The notes below the pieces were generated by a model. That model was given only the letters and a program-made list of their open reading frames with translations, made no database searches and was not told the DNA's origin. Positions 1 through 10,338 of a stretch of 64,000 nucleotides of DNA are shown here, in pieces (the first letter of the stretch is position 1; every line of letters starts with the position of its first letter). The DNA comes from Trypanosoma brucei gambiense DAL972 (taxonomy: Eukaryota > Euglenozoa > Kinetoplastea > Trypanosomatida > Trypanosomatidae), in assembly GCF_000210295.1 (NCBI RefSeq), contig NC_026737.1:1368057-1432056 (forward strand). The letters are read 5' to 3'. The position numbers and the translations under genes are program-made.

Positions 1-305
1 ATCGACAGGCAGCCGACGTCTACTGTAGTCGGCGGCGCAGGGTCGATTTCTGGAGTCACTGACAAACCTTTTCCTTCATCCATGCGAAAGCGCCGCCGTT
101 GGTATTCTAACATTTCCACTGCTGTCTGTTGCAGTGAGCTCACAACGAGCACGGGATCCAAATCGGGTGACTCTTCTGGGGAGCACTCATCCAACTCGAG
201 ATGGTCTTGCTTGAGTACGTTGAGGAGCCGCGCAAAGAAAAAATCCACCGCATAGAACACTATGAGCACAACAGTTGACAGTAGAAAGGCGAACGAAAGT
301 TCCAT
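1..305 (-). CDS. Partial gene at the left edge: N-terminal membrane-anchored protein, unknown function
   Basis: An open minus-strand frame runs from an ATG at 303-305 to the window edge without a stop (101 codons visible). It begins MELSFAFLLSTVVLIVFYAV, a strongly hydrophobic segment that could be a signal anchor or transmembrane helix. This is followed by an acidic stretch (residues about 40-55, rich in D, E, S and P) and a mixed charged region. The next gene to the right on the same strand is the L7/L12-like gene. A purine-rich + strand stretch at 602-650 gives a pyrimidine tract on the coding strand that could serve trans-splicing of this gene. The family is not recognised and the C-terminus lies outside the window. 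The frame is probably real because it stays open with a good start and sensible composition. Confidence 0.6.
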   Translation of the reverse strand, partial: MELSFAFLLSTVVLIVFYAVDFFFARLLNVLKQDHLELDECSPEESPDLDPVLVVSSLQQTAVEMLEYQRRRFRMDEGKGLSVTPEIDPAPPTTVDVGCLS

Positions 306-774
306 ATGTCGTATCTTTTGTTATGCAGTCTGTGGCGAAAGCCCTCCGTCCGTTTATGTGTGTGCACAGGATTGCACTAACTGCCTCTCCACCTTTCGTG
401 TGGTGTGACAGCTTTGTGCTTGTATCTGCGCACCCTACAGCCAAGACTGAGAGTACTGGTGCTGCTTTTCTTTTTATTTTTTTCTTTGAAAATCCTCAAT
501 TCGCTTTCCTGCACTTACACTTCGTAGCAACGTCCGACCGCCTAGTCTTCCGTTGTGACAACACAAACCCCCACCTACTACCAAGGGCAAAAGTAACAGG
601 TTAGAAGGAAAGGGAAAACATTACCAAAAAGCGTACGAAAGGGGGGGGTTGCCTTAAACAATGGGCAGCCCCCCATCATAACTATAACCAGGTCATGCAT
701 GGTTGCACTCAAAGTCCGTTTCGTTACCGTCCTCCCGGCACTCAAAGCTTCATACGTTGCTCCCCCCTTTTTAT
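306..774. other. Intergenic region
   Basis: No gene is supported here. On the coding (minus) strand, the purine runs at 602-650 read as a C/T-rich tract, a plausible trans-splice polypyrimidine tract for the gene to the left. The rest would be the 3' UTR of the L7/L12-like gene. Confidence 0.5.
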
Positions 775-1416
775 TCACAACAGTTCAACTTCGGCACCGT
801 GGCCTTCCAGCAACACCTTCAGTTTTTCGGCATCTCCCCGGGGTAAAGCCGTGGCTACCATCCCTGGACACCGCTCGACAGCCGCCTTTGCCTCCTGTAA
901 AGCCAAACCTGTTACCGCCCGCAGCTCCTTAATAAGTTTTACCTTGCTTCCTGCGGGGTATCCCTTTAGGCTAACATCCACAGTGGCTTTCTCTACGACT
1001 TTCTTTACAACCGTGGCATCGGCAGTGGAACCATTATCGGCAGAACCATCAGCAGCGTCAGGAACTGCTGGAGTAGCCCCAACGACTCGTCCGCCCCCGC
1101 ACGTGCCGGGTGCCAATCCCTGAAGCATCATTTCTTCACACGACACGGGAGCGGTGCCGGGTGGCCACGGCATGCTGTTGGATACTAGGTCATGAAATTT
1201 GCGCATTGTTTGCAAGTCCATGTTGACGTAAGCATCAGCTATAGCTTCAACAGTTTCAGCACTCTCCCGAAGCGGCATCAACGCCATACCCCGAGGGGTA
1301 ACACCACTGGGAACACCAATGCTAAATGAGCGACACACGCACGGGATTCCGTTGGTGACACGCAAATTACCCGAAACTCCCCTCATTGGAAACAAGATGG
1401 AGTGAAATCGCCGCAT
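775..1416 (-). CDS. bL12m: Mitochondrial ribosomal protein L7/L12 (bL12m-like)
   Basis: A 213-residue protein. The C-terminal ~70 residues form a clear L7/L12 C-terminal domain: the motif KVKLIKELRAVTGLALQEAK matches the helix pattern of bacterial L12 that contacts translation factors, and the protein ends on the expected short beta strand. L12 forms the flexible stalk of the large ribosomal subunit and recruits translational GTPases. The Arg/Ser-rich, acid-poor N-terminus (MRRFHSILFPMRG) resembles a mitochondrial import signal, so action in the mitochondrial ribosome is inferred. The protein is longer than bacterial L12 (about 120 residues); residues about 60-140 would hold the dimerisation region and an Ala-rich hinge. 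The start is the first ATG of the frame. Confidence 0.85.
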   Translation of the reverse strand: MRRFHSILFPMRGVSGNLRVTNGIPCVCRSFSIGVPSGVTPRGMALMPLRESAETVEAIADAYVNMDLQTMRKFHDLVSNSMPWPPGTAPVSCEEMMLQGLAPGTCGGGRVVGATPAVPDAADGSADNGSTADATVVKKVVEKATVDVSLKGYPAGSKVKLIKELRAVTGLALQEAKAAVERCPGMVATALPRGDAEKLKVLLEGHGAEVELL

Positions 1417-1939
1417 CCGACAGTCAGCTAAGCCTTCATACAGTGGTGCAGGTCACATGAGTGGGAGTAGAATTTGAAAACGACACAGCATCCCTTCCAG
1501 AAAAGGTAGGACACAAAAAATACTTGGAGGAAGTGAAATAACATAAAATATTTTTTTAAATTCTACGCATCAGCGAACTTTACACCCCCACGTGCGTACT
1601 GAACTTGTGGACAGTGAAAATGGAGGGTAGCAAACGGCTAAGCACCAATAGCCGTGAGCATACCACTAGCCACTCAAAAACAAACAATGTGTAAGGACAA
1701 CGCCCCTTCAAAGTACCCCAAAGATGTGCAGTTGCCAAGGTGAAGGCCGGAAATGCATGGCACGCAAGGAGAACGAAGCGCTCGTCCTGTTAATCACTAT
1801 ATATTTTCTAACCTTCCCATCCGGATGCTGTTAGAACGTTTACCTTCGTTTTTGGTTCTTCCTCACCCACCACTGTTGGCCTCTCCGACTCGTCCTTTGC
1901 CGTTTCTCGCGGGTGAAATTCACGTGATGCCCACGCCGC
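1417..1939. other. Intergenic region
   Basis: No supported gene. AT-rich stretches around 1535-1562 and mixed sequence would form the 3' UTR of the tousled-like kinase transcript and the 5' leader of the L7/L12-like gene. Confidence 0.4.
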
Positions 1940-3883
1940 TCAGGGGAGATTGCTCAACTTCTCCTCAACGGAACTTGTCAGTGGCATCCCGTGGGCCATT
2001 ACCGGTGCTGTCGCTGCAGAGTGCTGCGCTGCTGCGGGAAGCGCTCGATCTGCACGTGCTGACCGCCGCGTATTGCGCTGGAGGTACGGGTCCTGACTGA
2101 GTTGCATCACGTCGTAGCGGTCCGCAGGGTGGTATTCGAGGCACTTTTGTATTAAATCTTTTGCCTCCTGCGAGACACGCGGGGTGTCGGGAAACGTTAA
2201 GGTGTGTGCGGAGGAAACAATGAGTTTGTTTTGCCATATTTGTTGCTGTGACTCTCCTTCAGCGAATGGACGGCGACCAAATAGCATCTGATAGAATATA
2301 ACACCACATGACCACACGTCAACTTTGTTACTGATCCGAGGAGTTGCTGTGGTGTCGAAACACTCAGGCGGAAGATACCAATATGTTCCCGCCCCCTGTG
2401 ACGTCAGTTCTATGGTTGGATTGTCGTTTGTCCCGTCTCGCTTCGGGATGAGCTTACTGAGACCAAAGTCCGTTATTTTGATTAGCAAACTGCTTTGGTT
2501 ACTAGAATGGAAAAGGATATTCGCTGGCTTAAGATCGTAGTGGATGACCGGCTGATCCTGTGCTGCGAAATAGCGCAACGCACTGACTACTTGCATAATG
2601 ATTAACCGCGCCTCCACCTCACGGAGGGTGCCACAACGCTTCAGATGCGTGTCAAGATCGGTCCCCGCGCTAAATTCCATGACCGATACGAACGTTGCCG
2701 TGCCGTGGTCGAAGGCATCGAAGAGCCGTGTAAGGTGCGGGTGTTCCAGCATTCGCATAATTTTTAGCTCACGAACTGCACGGTCCCGGTAGTGTTGTCG
2801 CACCTGTTGTGACCATTCCCTCTGTACGCGATGGATTTTGCACGCAACGTACCGCGCCTCCTGCAAGTCAAAGGCTTTCCACACCTCAGAGAAGCCTCCT
2901 TTGCCGAGCAGATGCATCATTACATATCGACCATTGTGACCGAGAGCTGGCACAGCCACGAAGGCAGAGGCATCTTCGTCATTTACGCGACGGATCTCCT
3001 TAAGAAACACTTTTTTCTCGTGATTTAAGTCTTGTTGCTGCTGTTTTAGCGACTGGATGGCGCTACCCAAGGCTGCAAACTCTGCGGTGTACAGCAGAGC
3101 TGCCTCCTGCGCCTCCATCAGTGCCGCTTGAACTTCCGGTGCCATCGAGTCCTCGTCGTTGCTCCTCAGTATCTGCCGCGCCCGCTTTTCAGCCGTTTTT
3201 TTGAGCTCCTCCACTTCATCACGGCGTACACTAAGCTCCTCAAGCTGCATGGTGAGCTGCCTCATCTTGTTGCCCTCGACCCACACTTCGCGCCCGTTAC
3301 TATGCCACACTGCTATCTGTCCAAGCTCAAAATGCTTCAAATGTAAGGCACGTCTGGCATCGCATCTCCCTTGACGGGCCGCTCGCAACATTTCCTGACG
3401 AAGAACAACCTGGTAGCGGTTATTACGGTCCATTACCTCCTGTAGTTGTGCCTGCGTGTTGATAAGAGTTGTCTCCCTTTCGGACATCCGCGTCTCCACG
3501 GCTGCCAGTTTCTCGCGAAGCTCATCGATCTGCGCGTCTCTATCAGCGAGCTCTTTGCGGAATACCGCAGTGTCGTTCACCAATCCATATGAAGGTAGCG
3601 TCGCCTGCTTTAATTTACGTTCAGACGGGTGAGTGCCTCCGGGACTGTTTCCGCTGTTGCCACCGCTGATGCTAACAGCAGTTGGACCACTCACATATTC
3701 GTACATGCACGCGCTGTCACCTGGGATCTCAGGAGATAACCTCGATGCTGAGTTGGATCTCGCACCTTTCGACTCCCAGTACGACTCACTCAGTCGCTGC
3801 TCTTCGACTGACTCCGCGGCTTCGGCACCCGGAGGCGCCTCGCGTGACCGCTTGCGTTGGGGGTTAACCTCAATGTTTTTCAT
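1940..3883 (-). CDS. TLK: Tousled-like serine/threonine kinase
   Basis: A 647-residue kinase. Residues about 100-300 are charged coiled coil, and residues about 317-610 are the catalytic domain. Visible kinase motifs are the glycine loop GKGGFSEVW, the lysine in YVACKIHR, the catalytic loop HYDLKPANIL, DFGLSK, the activation-segment end GTYWYLPPECF, and DVWSCGVIFYQMLFGRRPF. Tyr in place of Arg in the HxD motif and the YLPPECF/GVIFYQMLFGRRPF signature are hallmarks of the tousled-like family. These nuclear kinases phosphorylate the histone chaperone Asf1 and act in chromatin assembly and, in trypanosomes, in spindle function. The start is the first in-frame ATG (MKNIEVNPQRKRSR), followed by a basic stretch that could be a nuclear signal. 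A T-run on the coding strand (4109-4122) lies about 230 bases upstream, suited to trans-splicing. T. brucei has two TLK paralogues; which one this is cannot be decided here. Confidence 0.93.
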   Translation of the reverse strand: MKNIEVNPQRKRSREAPPGAEAAESVEEQRLSESYWESKGARSNSASRLSPEIPGDSACMYEYVSGPTAVSISGGNSGNSPGGTHPSERKLKQATLPSYGLVNDTAVFRKELADRDAQIDELREKLAAVETRMSERETTLINTQAQLQEVMDRNNRYQVVLRQEMLRAARQGRCDARRALHLKHFELGQIAVWHSNGREVWVEGNKMRQLTMQLEELSVRRDEVEELKKTAEKRARQILRSNDEDSMAPEVQAALMEAQEAALLYTAEFAALGSAIQSLKQQQQDLNHEKKVFLKEIRRVNDEDASAFVAVPALGHNGRYVMMHLLGKGGFSEVWKAFDLQEARYVACKIHRVQREWSQQVRQHYRDRAVRELKIMRMLEHPHLTRLFDAFDHGTATFVSVMEFSAGTDLDTHLKRCGTLREVEARLIIMQVVSALRYFAAQDQPVIHYDLKPANILFHSSNQSSLLIKITDFGLSKLIPKRDGTNDNPTIELTSQGAGTYWYLPPECFDTTATPRISNKVDVWSCGVIFYQMLFGRRPFAEGESQQQIWQNKLIVSSAHTLTFPDTPRVSQEAKDLIQKCLEYHPADRYDVMQLSQDPYLQRNTRRSARADRALPAAAQHSAATAPVMAHGMPLTSSVEEKLSNLP

Positions 3884-4280
3884 GTTTGTTGATCGGTCGT
3901 CACACACCTGTGTGTTATGACGTAAAGGAAAAGCTACGAAGAATCAGAAGAGTAGTGCAGAACCACGAATACAGCACAAAAATAAATGCAGATGGGGTTG
4001 TAACGGAGGTGAAGCAGTTTACCCTGGTTACATCAGCTACAGATTTAGTTGTCGATGATATATGTATTTTTGCACAAGTGTAAACTATGGGAAAAGGTAT
4101 GTTCGGTGGAAAAAAAAAATAAGTCGTATTATAGTAAAACGATAAAAAACCTTCTGTGCAATTGACTAACAGACCTATATACTCCGTCAGAGCGTTTGCC
4201 TATCCTGTGGATAGAAAGGTCCTTCTCCTATCTGGAGACGGGGGATAAGGGAAATCATAAATCATGTCTTGGTCGTTTAA
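3884..4280. other. Intergenic region with coding-strand polypyrimidine tract
   Basis: No gene is supported. The A-run at about 4109-4121 on the + strand is a poly-T tract on the coding strand, followed downstream by AG dinucleotides (near 4088), a candidate splice-acceptor region for the tousled-like kinase mRNA. Confidence 0.5.
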
Positions 4281-4730
4281 TTACTTTAGCACACGCTCCA
4301 CCACCCAGCTCCCCTCATCGTAAAATAATACAAGGATGAACGGGTCCACCAGTGGTAAAACGTTACTCTGCACACACACCATACAGTTCTGCAGAACCAA
4401 CAGTTTCTCTACCGGGGAATAAAAGGAGTAATTCCCCTTGCAGGAACACAATACCCAGTCTGTCATCTCCCGCACTGCTATCTCTTCCATACATGGGATA
4501 GGTTCCGTGAACTCTAGAGTAACCTTGAAGACACATTCATTGTTGAAGTTCACCCGATCCATCGTCCGGCCCCGCACCAATTGAGGGTCGTCGATAAACG
4601 CTAAAGAGTCAACTGGAACAAGACGCCGTTCCCCATCTTTGGTATGGATAAGCATGTTTAGGTGCCCGCGCTTTATGAAGGCAAGATCCGGTGAAGTCTC
4701 CACTCCGCGTCCGCTATGTCTTTTTGTCAT
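4281..4730 (-). CDS. Small conserved-looking hypothetical protein
   Basis: A 149-residue open frame starting at the first ATG (MTKRHSGRGVETSPDLAFIK). The frame stays open upstream to about 4961, but with no ATG, so the short form is chosen. The composition is balanced, with alternating hydrophobic strands in the C-terminal half (for example LLVLQNCMVCVQSNVLPLV) and five Cys residues, suggesting a small beta-rich globular domain. No signal peptide or membrane segment is evident and no family is recognised. It sits on the same strand and in the same orientation as its neighbours. Confidence 0.6.
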   Translation of the reverse strand: MTKRHSGRGVETSPDLAFIKRGHLNMLIHTKDGERRLVPVDSLAFIDDPQLVRGRTMDRVNFNNECVFKVTLEFTEPIPCMEEIAVREMTDWVLCSCKGNYSFYSPVEKLLVLQNCMVCVQSNVLPLVDPFILVLFYDEGSWVVERVLK

Positions 4731-6002
4731 AGCTCGTTGCTTATTATATATTTTGCCTCTACCTTTCTTTCTTATGCGTATCTGATGCGCCACCCAACAG
4801 CTGCTGACTTCCTCCTCCGGTGCTAAGAGAAAATAAAATTTGTCTGAAGCAAAAGATATACTTTCTCTCTCCGGGACACCTCCCCCAGACTCAGCAGGAA
4901 AAAAAAGTGACCCGGTACAAGTAGCAAATAAACTTAACAAAGTGTCGAGGCCCGAAATCAAGTGAAAAACGAAGTATCAGGGAACGGAAGCCATGCATGA
5001 ACAATCATATTAGCAACAGTGAAAGTACCACCTGGATAGCACACGGATAGCAAGCAATGAGGTTCAGTTCCAACTGATGTTGTCATACTTGAAGGGCAGC
5101 ATGATATTCATCTTTGGCAGACCCATGCATATGCTCTTGCCTCCATTGACCCGGGCACGTTCGCGAAAGACAAATTTTTATACCGGATAAGGGCAAGAGG
5201 TTTGGCCCTTTCCCCAGCAGAAGGAACGCAAACCCAAATATCCGCTGGTGTTGCACTTCCTACAACCCAGCATCAATGGACACAGAAACGGCCCTGATGT
5301 TTGTTGTTGGAGCGCACCGCTCTACATTCCGTTGTCCAATGGACGTAAAAGGGGCTATGACTCTGAAACCGAAAATTACACGTAGAGGAACTCGTTCTTG
5401 TGAAGGTGCATCCTCTGAACTAAACATCTGGTGATCACTACAAAGTGGTGACAATAACCGCACACACGCACACCACAATTGCCTCAAGGAAATCTACACG
5501 CGTTCCCTTCGTCTTCGCTATTAGTAGTAATTAATACACCCCGAAGTTGCAGGAGTTTCATGTAGAGTGTGATAATTGCTTTTGACGAACTCCCACGGTA
5601 CGCGTTCACTGTTGCTTCTACAGCCAACGCTTCGCACGAGACCTCATGGCGTTCCTGATCAAAACCGAACATTTATGGTGACAGCAGCACACCGCCTCCA
5701 CGTTGCAGAAGGAAGTCACCAGAAACTGTGCATCCAAGAACTTGAAGTTTCACAAGGTGGGAGGCATATCTGTGTTTAGTTCTTCAAAAAATACGTAAGA
5801 GAAAGGGACAAACAAGAAGAGCCAATTGTGGGAAATAGTGCTACAACAGTTTAGACCATTTGGAAACTGAGGCACCAACAGAACCACCCTAGAACAGATG
5901 AGAAGGGGGCAATATGGATATTAATGCGCACCACCACACACAAAAAAGGGGAGGATGCCTTCACACGCAGGCCACCGTATTCGCCTTCTCTATCACCACC
6001 TC
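4731..6002. other. Long intergenic region
   Basis: 1.27 kb with only short broken frames on both strands. It contains mixed sequence and scattered purine runs (for example 5786-5815). It probably holds the 3' UTR of the nucleoporin transcript and the leader of the small hypothetical gene. No RNA gene or repeat was recognised. Confidence 0.4.
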
Positions 6003-8180
6003 TCAGGAGGAAGCGACGCGTTGGTAGATGGCCCGCATATCTGCTGCATCACGTTCCAACAATTCGCTTAGACCCTCCACACACTGTTGTATGCGCTCTG
6101 CAAATCGCGCCCAGTCCCTCAACAGGGCCTGATCTACACGGTTATTCCGCAGGGCACCAACACCTTCTGAAGGTGTGCAAATGGCGCCCTCTGATCCACC
6201 CACCGAATTCCTGCGAAGGAAAGATGTGATAGTTGAAGACTCCGCGTCCAGGAACGGCTGCAATTCTGTCAACGCCGTCTTGTACATACCTGGTGCCGAG
6301 AGTTGGGCACTAAGGGTACTAGCTATGCCGCCCATGCGACTTTCTTCTGCAAGTGGCAGACCCAACTGTCGCAGAGTCTCTACCTTCATTAACAACGAGT
6401 ACCAACGGCGCTGAAGCATTGCTTGCTCCTGCTGCAGTTCACGATACTGCGCTGCATTAGCTTCATCAAGTTCACGGAAGTGCTCAGCTTTCGTTGCAAG
6501 CGAATCCACATGCCTTGACATCGCTTCCAGTATCTCTTTCTGCTTCTCTACGCGGTTCTTCAGCTCCTGCATGAAGTGCACTCTCGTTGGGTACAAGTGG
6601 ACGGGATCGGGGTTACGCTGTTGAGCCCGTAGGAGGTCCTCTTCCTTACATTCGCCACCAGCCGCCGCATAAATAAGCCGTTCCCGCTCAACCGCCATGA
6701 TGGATTGCCCAGGTGCACAGACATTGTAAAGAAAGGACCGAAAGCGGCAATTAGGATGCATGGCATTGTAAGCATGATCAATTTCCAACAGGTAGCGACC
6801 CACGGCACTTTGGCAATTGATAACCTGTTGTTGAGAGGCGCCTACCGCATTGGGGCGGGAATCAGCACCAGCCGCTGTTGAACCAAAAAATGAAACACTT
6901 GCGGTTCCAAACCCACCTGCAGTGTTCGGACCAGCTCCGAACCCCCCAGATCCCAAACCACCGGCGGTGTTGAACCCACTACCAAATCCTCCGGTTGTGG
7001 CGGTGTTGGCTCCTGCACCAAATCCTCCAGTTGTGGCGGTGTTGGCTCCTGCACCAAATCCTCCAGTTGTGGCGGTATTGGCTCCTGCACCAAATCCTCC
7101 AGTTGTGGCGGTATTGGCTCCTGCACCAAATCCTCCAGTTGTGGCGGTGTTGGCTCCTGCACCAAATCCTCCAGTTGTGGCGGTGTTGGCTCCTGCACCA
7201 AATCCTCCAGTTGTGGCGGTATTGGCTCCTGCACCAAATCCTCCAGTTGTGGCAGTGTTGGCTCCTGCACCAAATCCTCCAGTTGTGGCGGTGTTGGCTC
7301 CTGCACCAAATCCTCCAGTTGTGGCGGTGTTGGCTCCTGCACCAAATCCTCCAGTTGTGGCGGTGTTGGCTCCTGCACCAAATCCTCCAGTTGTGGCGGT
7401 ATTGGCTCCTGCACCAAATCCTCCAGTTGTGGCGGTGTTGGCTCCTGCACCAAATCCTCCAGTTGTGGCGGTGTTGGCTCCTGCACCAAATCCTCCAGTT
7501 GTGGCGGTATTGGCTCCTGCACCAAATCCTCCAGTTGTGGCGGTATTGGCTCCTGCACCAAATCCTCCAGTTGTGGCGGTGTTGGCTCCTGCACCAAATC
7601 CTCCAGTTGTGGCGGTGTTGGCTCCTGCACCAAATCCTCCAGTTGTGGCGGTGTTGGCTCCTGCACCAAATCCTCCAGTTGTGGCGGTGTTGGCTCCTGC
7701 ACCAAATCCTCCAGTTGTGGCGGTATTGGCTCCTGCACCAAATCCTCCAGTTGTGACAGTGTTGGCTCCTGCACCAAATCCTCCAGTTGTGGCGGTATTG
7801 GCTCCTGCACCAAATCCTCCAGTTGTGGCGGTGTTGGCTCCTGCACCAAATCCTCCAGTTGTGGCAGTGTTGGCTCCTGCACCAAATCCTCCAGTTGTGG
7901 CGGTGTTGGCTCCTGCACCAAATCCTCCAGTTGTGACAGTGTTGGCTCCTGCACCAAATCCTCCAGTTGTGGCGGTATTGGCTCCTGCACCAAATCCTCC
8001 AGTTGTGGCGGTATTGGCTCCTGCACCAAATCCTCCAGTTGTGACAGTGTTGGCTCCTGCACCAAATCCTCCAGTTGTGGCGGTGTTGAATCCACTACCG
8101 AACCCTCCTGCCGTTGAGCATGCCGGAGCGCCAAAACCACCAGGCGCACCACGACCAAAGCCTGATCCCAGCACACTCAT
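6003..8180 (-). CDS. FG-repeat nucleoporin with Nup54/Nup57-like C-terminal domain
   Basis: A 725-residue protein starting at the first ATG ([17 protein letters not shown]). Residues about 20-395 are roughly thirty copies of a 12-residue unit, [12 protein letters not shown], with rare A-to-V variants; the FG dipeptides are the nucleoporin hallmark. A short FG-rich spacer follows, then an alpha-helical C-terminus with the pattern [18 protein letters not shown], which resembles the start of the Nup54/Nup57 structured domain, and then heptad-like coiled coil (about residues 560-640). Central-channel FG nucleoporins of this type assemble with Nsp1/Nup62 and Nup49/Nup58 homologues and form the permeability barrier of the nuclear pore. 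Assignment to Nup54 specifically is inferred from the short motif; FG nucleoporin is certain from the repeats. The array is unusually uniform and its copy number could be collapsed or expanded in assembly. Confidence 0.88.
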   Translation of the reverse strand: MSVLGSGFGRGAPGGFGAPACSTAGGFGSGFNTATTGGFGAGANTVTTGGFGAGANTATTGGFGAGANTATTGGFGAGANTVTTGGFGAGANTATTGGFGAGANTATTGGFGAGANTATTGGFGAGANTATTGGFGAGANTVTTGGFGAGANTATTGGFGAGANTATTGGFGAGANTATTGGFGAGANTATTGGFGAGANTATTGGFGAGANTATTGGFGAGANTATTGGFGAGANTATTGGFGAGANTATTGGFGAGANTATTGGFGAGANTATTGGFGAGANTATTGGFGAGANTATTGGFGAGANTATTGGFGAGANTATTGGFGAGANTATTGGFGAGANTATTGGFGAGANTATTGGFGAGANTATTGGFGAGANTATTGGFGAGANTATTGGFGSGFNTAGGLGSGGFGAGPNTAGGFGTASVSFFGSTAAGADSRPNAVGASQQQVINCQSAVGRYLLEIDHAYNAMHPNCRFRSFLYNVCAPGQSIMAVERERLIYAAAGGECKEEDLLRAQQRNPDPVHLYPTRVHFMQELKNRVEKQKEILEAMSRHVDSLATKAEHFRELDEANAAQYRELQQEQAMLQRRWYSLLMKVETLRQLGLPLAEESRMGGIASTLSAQLSAPGMYKTALTELQPFLDAESSTITSFLRRNSVGGSEGAICTPSEGVGALRNNRVDQALLRDWARFAERIQQCVEGLSELLERDAADMRAIYQRVASS
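6985..8100 (-). repeat. 36-bp tandem repeat array (about 31 units) in the nucleoporin gene
   Basis: About 31 head-to-tail 36-bp units in perfect register (unit starts at 6985, 7021, 7057 and so on), each encoding [12 protein letters not shown]. The units differ only at a few positions, giving four main types: gcggtgttg, gcggtattg, gcagtgttg and acagtgttg. The last, changing Ala to Val, clusters near the protein N-terminus (7741, 7921, 8029). The outermost units are partly degenerate. The low divergence implies recent homogenisation by unequal exchange or slippage. Confidence 0.97.
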
Positions 8181-8460
8181 AGACTTTCCTTTCCTTTTTT
8201 CCTTAACTTTAAGCCATACAAATAACAATAGAGAAAGAGTTCTTCACAGCGATAATAGCAATACCCATTTGATCCGTCGCATGATCTAGTATTGTAGGGA
8301 AAACACAACTTTCATGCCAACTGAGAACAGCAAAATTCACAAATTTCGAACATAGGTAACATCGCAGTCGTCGCTTTCCTCCCGCCGTCTTTTTATCAGC
8401 TCTTGTATCCAGGAGCCGGGCTGTCATACGACACTAAAGTGACCTTTCCTTGCTTCGCGC

Positions 8461-8715
8461 TCACTCTTCCTTTTTCAGAAGCTGCGCTCTACGCGCCGGT
8501 GGCTGGCGGTCAATGGCATATTCCTGTATGGCCGCGAGGGGATCCTCAGGCTTGTGAATGAGCAGGTGTTGCAGTATGTCGTGCAGGACCAATGTTATCT
8601 CGGGATGTCTAGAGATGTACTGCTTGTTGTTGGTGTTAAGTTGTTGTGCGTGCTTCTCAATCCGCACGCGGCTCTCGTAGTCGAAAAATTCCTTCTTGCG
8701 AACAGAGTCACTCAT
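8461..8715 (-). CDS. Small DPY-30/RIIa-type docking protein
   Basis: An 84-residue protein starting MSDSVRKKEFFDYESR. The C-terminal half (ILQHLLIHKPEDPLAAIQEY) matches the helix-turn-helix of the DPY-30/RIIa dimerisation-docking superfamily, in which a KPxDPLxFLxEY-type sequence packs into a four-helix bundle that binds amphipathic helices of anchoring proteins. In trypanosomes such small proteins are commonly part of the flagellar axoneme (radial spoke or ciliary docking complexes), but localisation here is inference. An upstream extension of the frame to 8772 is not preferred because the MSDS start gives the compact domain plus a charged N-terminal helix. The identity rests on one motif. 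Confidence 0.65.
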   Translation of the reverse strand: MSDSVRKKEFFDYESRVRIEKHAQQLNTNNKQYISRHPEITLVLHDILQHLLIHKPEDPLAAIQEYAIDRQPPARRAQLLKKEE

Positions 8716-9375
8716 TTTCTCTCTATTTTGGTACCGAACACGAAGTGGGTATACGAGCACCGCTAACAGCACACGGAAGAGTCCAGAAAAAGGAAGGACT
8801 CGGGTCTACTTTTTGGAGCCGCTTTGAAAAATTTCTTCCGCAAAGAAAGGATAAGGGTTGATTTGTCCGAAATATCAGTGGTTTAGAAACTGGGGGAGGG
8901 GTCGCTAAGGCAGGAGTGGGAGTGGGAGTGTGGAGGAGAGTAGGGAGTAAACGAATAGCACCAAGAGGCGCCCTCGCGCAGATGTGTTCTTCAACAAATA
9001 TGCGATGAACACATACTTAAACACAATGCAGTGAACAATAATCTGAAGATTTCGAGGAAACTCTAAAATATTCTCCGCATCCCCTAAAAATTACCCACCG
9101 TGTGGTGACCAAATTATCTCATTTCTTCCGACATCAGTTTACACTCCGAAGCTAAGCACGCACGTGCGTCCCCCCCCTCGTATAGAAAAAAAACCTAAAT
9201 ATATATATATATATTTATATATATATATATGTCTGTTGGCCCCTCCCCGGTATATTCCCCAGCTTTACCACTTTTCAGAAATCTTCGCTTGTATTTCCTT
9301 CCCCTTATCAATGACAGTAAGAGACCGAAAGATCAGGGGTTCAGAAACCATTTGAGCGTCTCAAACGGCGGAAAG
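8716..9375. other. Intergenic region with AT dinucleotide repeat
   Basis: No gene is supported. It contains a (TA)n tract at about 9199-9229 next to an A-run (9186-9194). On the coding strand this is a T-rich tract suitable for processing between the CID-like gene and the small docking-protein gene. Confidence 0.5.
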
Positions 9376-10338
9376 TTACCCTGTGTTGATCGCCGCGTCC
9401 CTCGCCAAGCCGCTACCTCCGACCTTGCTCTTCGTATCATCTGTAGGTTGATCCTTCACGCCCTCCCTCCATAGATTCATTATTTCCTGATGCGTCTGTT
9501 TTTCCAAGAAAACTTTCCAGGTGTCGAGCATGTCTTCATACGCGGATTTGTAAGACTGAAGGTTGCTCCACGACTGACTGGCAAGGTTGCTGCCACGCCA
9601 CGGCAAGTACTTCTGGACGAAGTGTGGTATTGCGACCAATGCTGCTTTTAACAAGGGAGGTTTGTCGTTGAACTGCTTTAACACCGCATCCACAATGTAC
9701 CAATAGTGCATTAGAAGCTGAGGCTGCTGGTTCTGCACGGATTCATTGAAGCACTGGTCCATCACTTCCATTACTTTCACAACGGCCACAGGATTCACAC
9801 ATAGCGTGTCGCATATAGTGGTGACCACAGTAATAGAGCGCTGCGTGCACCGTTCGCTGAACTCCAGGTCAATAATACGCCGTAGAAGCTTCTGCAGATC
9901 TTTGTACTTCTCCTTTTCACTAGTATCCACACCTTTGTCAATCTCGGCCCTAGACGTCACAGCTCCGGTACCCTCACTTTTTTCACTAATGGAACCGGCG
10001 CAGGCATTAGTATCAACACCGGTTTCAACCGTAGCCCGTGAGCTGCCATTCTGTTTAGCAGCGTTTCCATTTGTGTTAGTGATAACAGATTCGCAGTTGA
10101 CGTCGTTTGGTGGTGCTGCAACGACAATGAAATTTTCATTGAGGCCATAGCTTCCCGTTACCGATGGCACATCCGTTGCCGTATATGGTGGTGGATCACG
10201 GTCGTAGGTACGGCGGGGGTGACGTGTATAAGATGTGTTCCAATTGCGTGTGTGTTTGTTCGCTCGTTGATACCCACCACTGTACCCTTCCCGTATGTGT
10301 GGAGGTCGTGCCACTGGGTAGTGTGCATTGGGAAACAT
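9376..10338 (-). CDS. CID/VHS-like domain protein, possible RNA polymerase II CTD-interacting factor
   Basis: A 320-residue protein. Residues 1-140 are disordered, rich in Arg, Tyr, Asn and Thr (RRTYDRDPPPY). Residues about 145-290 are all-helical with a pattern like the CTD-interacting domain of Pcf11/Rtt103-type proteins: a helix ending MHYWYIVDAVLKQF corresponds to the conserved 'LL-YLIDSIVKN' helix, and a later MLDTWKVF resembles the 'LLxxW' helix. CID proteins bind the phosphorylated polymerase II tail and act in 3'-end processing and termination. Trypanosome polymerase II lacks canonical heptads, so the partner is uncertain. A related ENTH/VHS fold is the main alternative. The fold is inferred from motifs only. 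Confidence 0.6.
   Translation of the reverse strand: MFPNAHYPVARPPHIREGYSGGYQRANKHTRNWNTSYTRHPRRTYDRDPPPYTATDVPSVTGSYGLNENFIVVAAPPNDVNCESVITNTNGNAAKQNGSSRATVETGVDTNACAGSISEKSEGTGAVTSRAEIDKGVDTSEKEKYKDLQKLLRRIIDLEFSERCTQRSITVVTTICDTLCVNPVAVVKVMEVMDQCFNESVQNQQPQLLMHYWYIVDAVLKQFNDKPPLLKAALVAIPHFVQKYLPWRGSNLASQSWSNLQSYKSAYEDMLDTWKVFLEKQTHQEIMNLWREGVKDQPTDDTKSKVGGSGLARDAAINTG

Noticed and set aside
6985..8100. CRISPR-like array of 36-bp repeats
   Set aside because: The repeats are contiguous with no spacers and encode protein; the genome is eukaryotic.
6850..8289. Long open frames on the + strand and in a second minus frame across the nucleoporin repeats (up to 479 codons)
   Set aside because: They arise because the 36-bp unit is a multiple of three without stops; the FG-rich frame is the one with a structured C-terminal domain and proper start.
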